From Amorphochlora amoebiformis (lineage: Eukaryota; Cercozoa; Chlorarachniophyceae): 64,000 bases of DNA. The notes under the pieces are model-generated. The model saw nothing but the letters and a program-made list of their open reading frames with translations, did not search any database and was not told the origin of the DNA. Made by a program: the position numbers and the translations under genes. This document shows positions 44,236-64,000 of the stretch, one piece after another. The DNA lies in NCBI GenBank assembly GCA_054601695.1, contig BAAHQB010000467.1, forward strand, positions 1 to 64,000, written 5' to 3'. Every line of letters begins with the position of its first letter. The stretch's first letter is position 1.

Positions 44236-44327
<92 letters not shown>

Positions 44328-44347
44328 TATATATATATATATATAGA
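43670..44347. repeat. (TA)n with a duplicated 50-bp segment
   Basis: A segment with AAATTCAACATATATGGATAC is present twice (43768-43808 and 43846-43885). The rest is (TA)n. No coding sequence seen. Confidence 0.75.
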
Positions 44348-50713
<6,366 letters not shown>

Positions 50714-51452
50714 TCCTCCTCGAAGTTTATCAACTGTTTATCAATATTTGCACACATTAGAGATCGATACCTCTTCACAGAAAACGTCAGACGTTTAAAA
50801 AGAGATCGAAGTCGATATGTCAGATGTCACGTCTGCACACTGTCGCATGGAAGAGATGAGGTGTCAGCTCTTGTGTACACGAATATCAAGAATGAGAGCC
50901 CTCATCGCATATCTAATCTCATCTGTATTGTGTTCGCAGTACATGACGCATGCATGGATCAAATTTCATGTCACTTGATACGACATGCGTACAGAAGAAT
51001 GCCAGCTCTCTAGCATCAGGAAATTGAAACAAGTGTCGCCATCGCGTGTACAACAAAGACCAAACAGACGCGTGCAACGGGTTTTTGAAGCATGACAAGA
51101 ATTATCGCCGGCCGGAACTGTCGCGTGGTATGCATGAATGCATCTGCTTACCTTTTGCTCCGCGGGTCTTCGTCCACGTAGTACACCGGCGGGAATCTCG
51201 GGAATCTCTGGAGATTAGTGGAGTTTCTATACGGCTCTCCAGTACCGGTTCCCACTTGAATACCCGGCAGTAACAGTCGTTAGTCTTTGAACAAATCTGA
51301 TAATTTCACCTAATTTATCCTTCTGCGAACATTTCCGATGCGACTCCTGCACAAATCATCTCAAGCCGACAGACTCCACGGCGATCGAGAAAGACATAAT
51401 ACTCACTCCTTTCTTTCAAACTGAAACATACTTCGGAATAACAGAAATATTC
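50714..51452. promoter_or_regulatory. 739-bp divergent intergenic region
   Basis: Separates the start codons of the thioredoxin-like gene (minus) and the cyclin gene (plus). Complex sequence without (TA)n. It has a 75-codon open frame at 51046-51273 that lacks homology signals and is not called. Likely contains both promoters; no motif identified. Confidence 0.5.
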
Positions 51453-52912
51453 ATGACGGTTGGTCGGAAAGAGCCGGTGAAGCAGCCAATTGGCTCGAAG
51501 AAACGAGCTTCAAAAGTACGATGTTCGAGCCGTAATAATCGAAAAATGGTGAATGCTAAAGATCTGCTCCAACATTACAAGTTTTTTCTCCCTTGGCTTA
51601 ATAAAGTCAACGAAAATCGTCTTCTCGTCTATAGGCCCATAGCGTCCCGTGAGCCAGCCACGCTAAACTCTTCTGCTCGCATCTCTGCCTCTACCTCCAC
51701 GCCAGGCTCCGTACCAACCTGCTTGCCACCCTCCATGATAACCCCTTCCCCCACTTCATTACCCGCGATTCGGCATGAAAGGTCCGACTTTAGAGGGACT
51801 TCTCAGCGTGAAAGATCTGACTCGCAAGATCCTTCCCAGCCTATCCAAGCCCTACCACGAGCGTCGGTCTCAGAGTGCAAATCTTTCTCAAAACACAGGA
51901 TGATACCACCTCTTCGAGCCCAACGAGAAAGAATGTCGATTTCCGCCGACCCCGATGTATGGCTAGCAAAGCATTCTGGGCTGCGAATTGACTACTTCCC
52001 CACAGTAGTCGACTGGATCGCTGAGCTACATCTAGAGCTTTTCAGCCAAAGAGAATCCATTCGAAACACTTTGGCGTCCAATGCCAAGAGCTCGATAAGC
52101 AGTCCATTCCGCATCGTTCATCTCACAACGCGATACCTGTGCAAATTCCTCTCAAGATATACGGCTGAGGATTCGATTCAAAACGATCGTGGTTCTGTTC
52201 CGGAGGCTGCTACACAATCCAAGGGTACGGATAGCAAGGGGAGGGAAAACGTCACTGCGAACCGTTCGGGATTGGGAGTGAGAAAATGTGAATTGCAACT
52301 TATTGGTGTGGCGTGCTATGCAATCGCTGTACATGTGGTGACGGGTACCGCTGCTATGAGGCGAATGCGAATTAACGCTACAAGGCTCGCTTTTTACACC
52401 GACAATGCCTACACAGCTACTCAAGTCCTCAAGGCAGTTAAGGTGGTCAGGCTTCGCCTTGCCATGGACGACACGAGGACTTCTGGATTGAATCCTTTCC
52501 ACATGGTCACCCCTTTGGATGCGGTGCGGGAAATAATCCCAGCTCTAAACCCACTACTTGAATCAGAATTTAAGAGACAAGCTTTGAGATCCAGCCTTCC
52601 AAACACGCTCAACTCTCTAAATCTGTTTGCCAACAAGTTTGTCGACATTTGCATGCTCAATGCTAAATCGGCAGCTAAGTACCCCTCCGAGATCGCAGCT
52701 GCCTCCGTCTTGTGCGCATGCGAGAAGGTTGGGTTCAGAGTGACGCACAGCCTTAGGCGAATTCTCGCCGGTTTTTGTCTTTCGATGTCGATCGACAGGT
52801 TGCTTGATGCCCAAGGTCTCGTTCAGCGCATGGAGCTGGTAAGAATTTATTACAGTGCATAATTTGATAATTACAAAAATAATTTACCGTGTATACATAC
52901 ATATAAACACAA

Positions 52913-52959
<47 letters not shown>

Positions 52960-53275
52960 ATATGTATTTATGTGCACACATGTGTGTTTGTATATGCACA
53001 CATTCATATACATGTATTTATGTACACATATACAAAACGTTCAGATACATTTTGTATCTTATGATTTGTTTGCACATTAGGCCGCGAAAGCTGCTGAAAC
53101 GGGTCAATGGTCTCTGATTCCGAGGATTGAAGACCTTGTTCCATATCCCCGAAGGTCAAGCGACCCACCCCATCCGAATATCATTATGTACTACAAGTCC
53201 AAGCTTCTCAACTGGGCAGCGAGGGATAGTAATAAATCTCGCACCACCATCACTCACGACAAACTCTTTAGATAG
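51453..53275 (+). CDS. Divergent B/A-type cyclin
   Basis: Exons 51453-52838 and 53081-53275 (TAG), phase 0, 526 residues. N-terminal ~165 residues are Ser/Pro/Arg-rich with no clear destruction box (RxxLxxxxN). The cyclin box spans about 177-345: VVDWIAELHLEL is the MRAILVDWL-type helix 1, IVHLTTRYLCKFLSR helix 2, CELQLIGVACYAIAVHV helix 3, FYTDNAYTATQVLKAVKVV helix 4/5. A second cyclin fold (350-500) contains KFVDICMLNAKSAAKYPSEIAAASVLCACE, given here as its recognisable core. A ~45-residue polar insert lies between helices 2 and 3. The conserved Lys in IASKYEE is replaced (IAVHVVT), and the partner Glu in helix 5 is also absent. Cyclins activate CDKs in the nucleus or cytoplasm. This one may bind weakly or have another partner. 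It has only one, 242-bp intron with a short (TA)n. Confidence 0.9.
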
Positions 53276-59621
<6,346 letters not shown>

Positions 59622-60087
59622 CGTCAATCTATCATTGAAAACCAAAAACTCCGACACTGGGTCGCACATTGTCCCGTGTACAAGCTCATACGTGTACACG
59701 GCTGATCTAAGACAGACACTTGCGTACAGCTGCGTACTCCCTTGACGACTTGCGTGCAGCAGCGCCGTTGATGAATTGCGTACAGCTGCATATTCCCTTG
59801 ATGTCTTGCGCACAGCTGCGGCCCTTAATCACAAAAATACTAGAATGGTTTACAAGTAATGTCGTGACAAGGTTACAATTTCAGACCCAGTCGGCCGAAG
59901 GAACGAGTTTCTTGCAGAGTATGCTAATTAGGAATTTTTTGAAGTCATTATGACATGCTATATATATATATATACGTATGCATAACAATCAGGTCTAATA
60001 ATGATATAATATATATATATATTATATATCTAGTATATATATGTATGTATATATATATATATATTTATATATTTAAATGATAGTAGA

Positions 60088-60120
<33 letters not shown>

Positions 60121-60436
60121 GTATACTGTTTAGACTCTAGGTCTAGTACTACTTAGCGCTTCGACTGTTATAGGCTGCTACATTTATCCAGTTAGGGTTA
60201 GGGTTAGGGTTAGGGTTAGGGTTAGTTTTATAGAACCTGTACAGAACCATATATCTGTATGATCAATATATTAGAATACTCCAGATATACAAATACCACG
60301 CACCGTATATCTAGTCCGGACTAAAAAGCTGTATAAACTAGATAAAGCCGCTTTTTTTCGATTATTTGTTTTTCAATTTCAATTTCTTTGAAAATTCCGA
60401 TGATGATTTTTAACTGTCATAATGGTGACCCTCGCC
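59622..60436. other. Intergenic with a 29-bp minisatellite and a short telomere tract
   Basis: 59718-59831 holds four imperfect copies of a ~29-bp unit (CTTGCGTACAGCTGCGTACT, then CCCTTGACG). 60193-60231 is TTAGGG repeated about six times. The rest is AT-rich with no exon recognised. Confidence 0.7.
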
Positions 60437-60631
60437 TTACTTTTTTTGGGTGATTTGTCCAAGCTTAGGATCTGTTTGCGCGTTTTGAGAATGAGGGAAC
60501 CCGAAAAAAAAAAAAAGAAAATGTAGGTCTAAAAATAGCCTCTTCGAAACGGCAAGGTGATCTTGACAGGAACTCTTGAGTGATAGATTAGATAGCACAT
60601 CATTAATATCCCTCCCCAGAGCCTGTTATAG

Positions 60632-60699
<68 letters not shown>

Positions 60700-60802
60700 G
60701 TAGATAACACATCATTAATATCCCTCCCCAGAGCCTGTTATAGATATATGTATATATATATCTGCTCGTTTCTACATATATTAATATATATATATATATA
60801 CC

Positions 60803-60851
<49 letters not shown>

Positions 60852-61080
60852 ATGTAGATAACACATCATTAATATCCCTCCCCAGAGCCTGTTATAGATA
60901 TATGTATATATATATATATATATACCATTATATTTATATATATGTATATATTTATATATCTATATATGTATATGTAGATAACACATCATTAATATCCCTC
61001 CCCAGAGCCTGTGAATGTGTTGTGTGTGTAATGGTATATATATGTATATATATATATATACATATATATATATGTATATA

Positions 61081-61118
<38 letters not shown>

Positions 61119-61154
61119 TATATATATAAATGCAATTTATCTAATTACATACAT

Positions 61155-61196
<42 letters not shown>

Positions 61197-61250
61197 CTAA
61201 TATATATTCAGCATATGTAAACGTATATATAAATATAAGTATGTGTATGC

Positions 61251-61294
<44 letters not shown>

Positions 61295-61386
61295 TATAAG
61301 GATGTGTATGTCAACGTAGGCATTAAAATATTTATACATGTATATTATTTTATACATGTATACGTATATATAAATATAAATATGTG

Positions 61387-61437
<51 letters not shown>

Positions 61438-61531
61438 CGGATATATATGTCAACGTAGGCATTAAAATATTTATATATGTATATTATTTTTTTTTTTGTA
61501 TAGGTATATATAAATATACCTATGTGTATAT

Positions 61532-61567
<36 letters not shown>

Positions 61568-61713
61568 GGATATATATATATATATATATATATACGGATA
61601 TATATATATATATATATATATATGTCAACGTAGGCATTAAAATATTTATATATGTATATTATTTTATATATGTATACGTATATATAAATATAACTATGTG
61701 TATGCATTATATT

Positions 61714-61745
<32 letters not shown>

Positions 61746-61904
61746 TATGTCAACTTATACACTACAAACGCGCTAAGGAATGCTTATAGTACATGTACGC
61801 TTACGTACCCCATATCGCCGAATATGGTATAGTTGGTGTTACGATTCCGTTCATACTCTGACATCTGAACATCCGATGTCTTCAGGGTCAACACTGTTTG
61901 CCAG
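60437..61904 (-). CDS. Unknown protein, 3' exons; 5' part runs off the right edge
   Basis: Exons 61904-61805 and 60622-60437 (TAA), joined in phase 0. The first reads [18 protein letters not shown], then [13 protein letters not shown] with a GTAAGC donor. The second reads [18 protein letters not shown], then [16 protein letters not shown], and ends in a poly-Phe stretch from a T-run before the stop. An earlier donor in this exon is possible, which would make the real end different. The 5' neighbour should be the 16-nt exon-like segment in the array to the right, which fits in phase. The acceptor side of the 60622 exon is copied three times in the intron. No family recognised. Confidence 0.58.
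60703..61020 (-). repeat. Three copies of an exon start with its acceptor
   Basis: On the minus strand CTATAACAG followed by GCTCTGGGGAGGGATATTAA recurs at about 60704-60745, 60855-60898 and 60976-61012. The true exon starts at 60622. Confidence 0.85.
61300..61690. repeat. Four copies of a ~45-bp segment in (TA)n
   Basis: GTCAACGTAGGCATTAAAAT followed by ATTTATA.ATGTATATTATTTT occurs at about 61310, 61449 and 61624, and once truncated at 61750 (GTCAACTTATAC). No exon of this sequence is evident, so the origin may be intronic. Confidence 0.75.
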
Positions 61905-61906
61905 CT

Positions 61907-61952
<46 letters not shown>

Positions 61953-61978
61953 CGTGTGTATGTAAGGGAGAGAGAAGG

Positions 61979-64000
<2,022 letters not shown>

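Overview
This is nuclear DNA of an intron-rich eukaryote of unknown lineage. Spliceosomal GT-AG introns, a divergent cyclin, a CIA30-domain protein and a thioredoxin-fold protein are all readable, and interstitial telomere-type repeats are TTAGGG/CCCTAA. This would fit an alga or another protist, but nothing here fixes the group. Most of the 64 kb is simple sequence: (TA)n runs of tens to hundreds of bases, then (CT)n/(GA)n, homopolymers and telomere-like arrays. The long Ile-Tyr, Ser-Leu, Arg-Glu and Arg-Val reading frames are translations of these repeats and are not genes.

What the repeats hide is a dense set of small genes. I found them by looking for short protein-like islands bounded by AG and GT, then requiring the codon phase to carry across each intron. 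About 15 genes come out. From left to right: lysine-rich protein (+, 569-4882); acidic protein (-, 6400-11133); unknown protein (+, 11329-12166); unknown (-, 12806-13737); unknown (+, 14269-15505); unknown (+, 19024-20034); unknown (-, 20306-21720); small one-helix membrane protein (+, 21886-24790); membrane protein (-, 24988-31270); unknown (+, 32490-33165); polytopic membrane protein (-, 33849-36778); CIA30-domain protein (+, 37036-42699); DsbA/thioredoxin-like protein (-, 44348-50713); atypical cyclin (+, 51453-53275); 395-aa unknown (+, 54940-59621); and a gene running off the right edge (-, 60437 onward). Coding exons are 15-540 bp, and in several genes over 90% of the gene is intron.

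Two features stand out. First, several introns are built partly or wholly from telomere repeats. The tract GTTAGG...GTTAG itself supplies the GT and the AG, and the exons on both sides keep phase. Second, at nearly every gene one exon edge, with its own splice signal, has been copied several times into the neighbouring intron, each copy separated by (TA)n or (CT)n. Some loci copy the exon end with its donor and others copy the acceptor with the exon start. At the right edge a 16-nt exon-like segment with both splice sites recurs ten times.

Limits: all gene models are read by eye without transcripts or database searches. Start codons of several genes lie outside what I can see. One gene (6.4-11.1 kb) has an in-frame TAG, and one model (thioredoxin-like) is one base short of phase. 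Homopolymer and (TA)n lengths may contain assembly errors.
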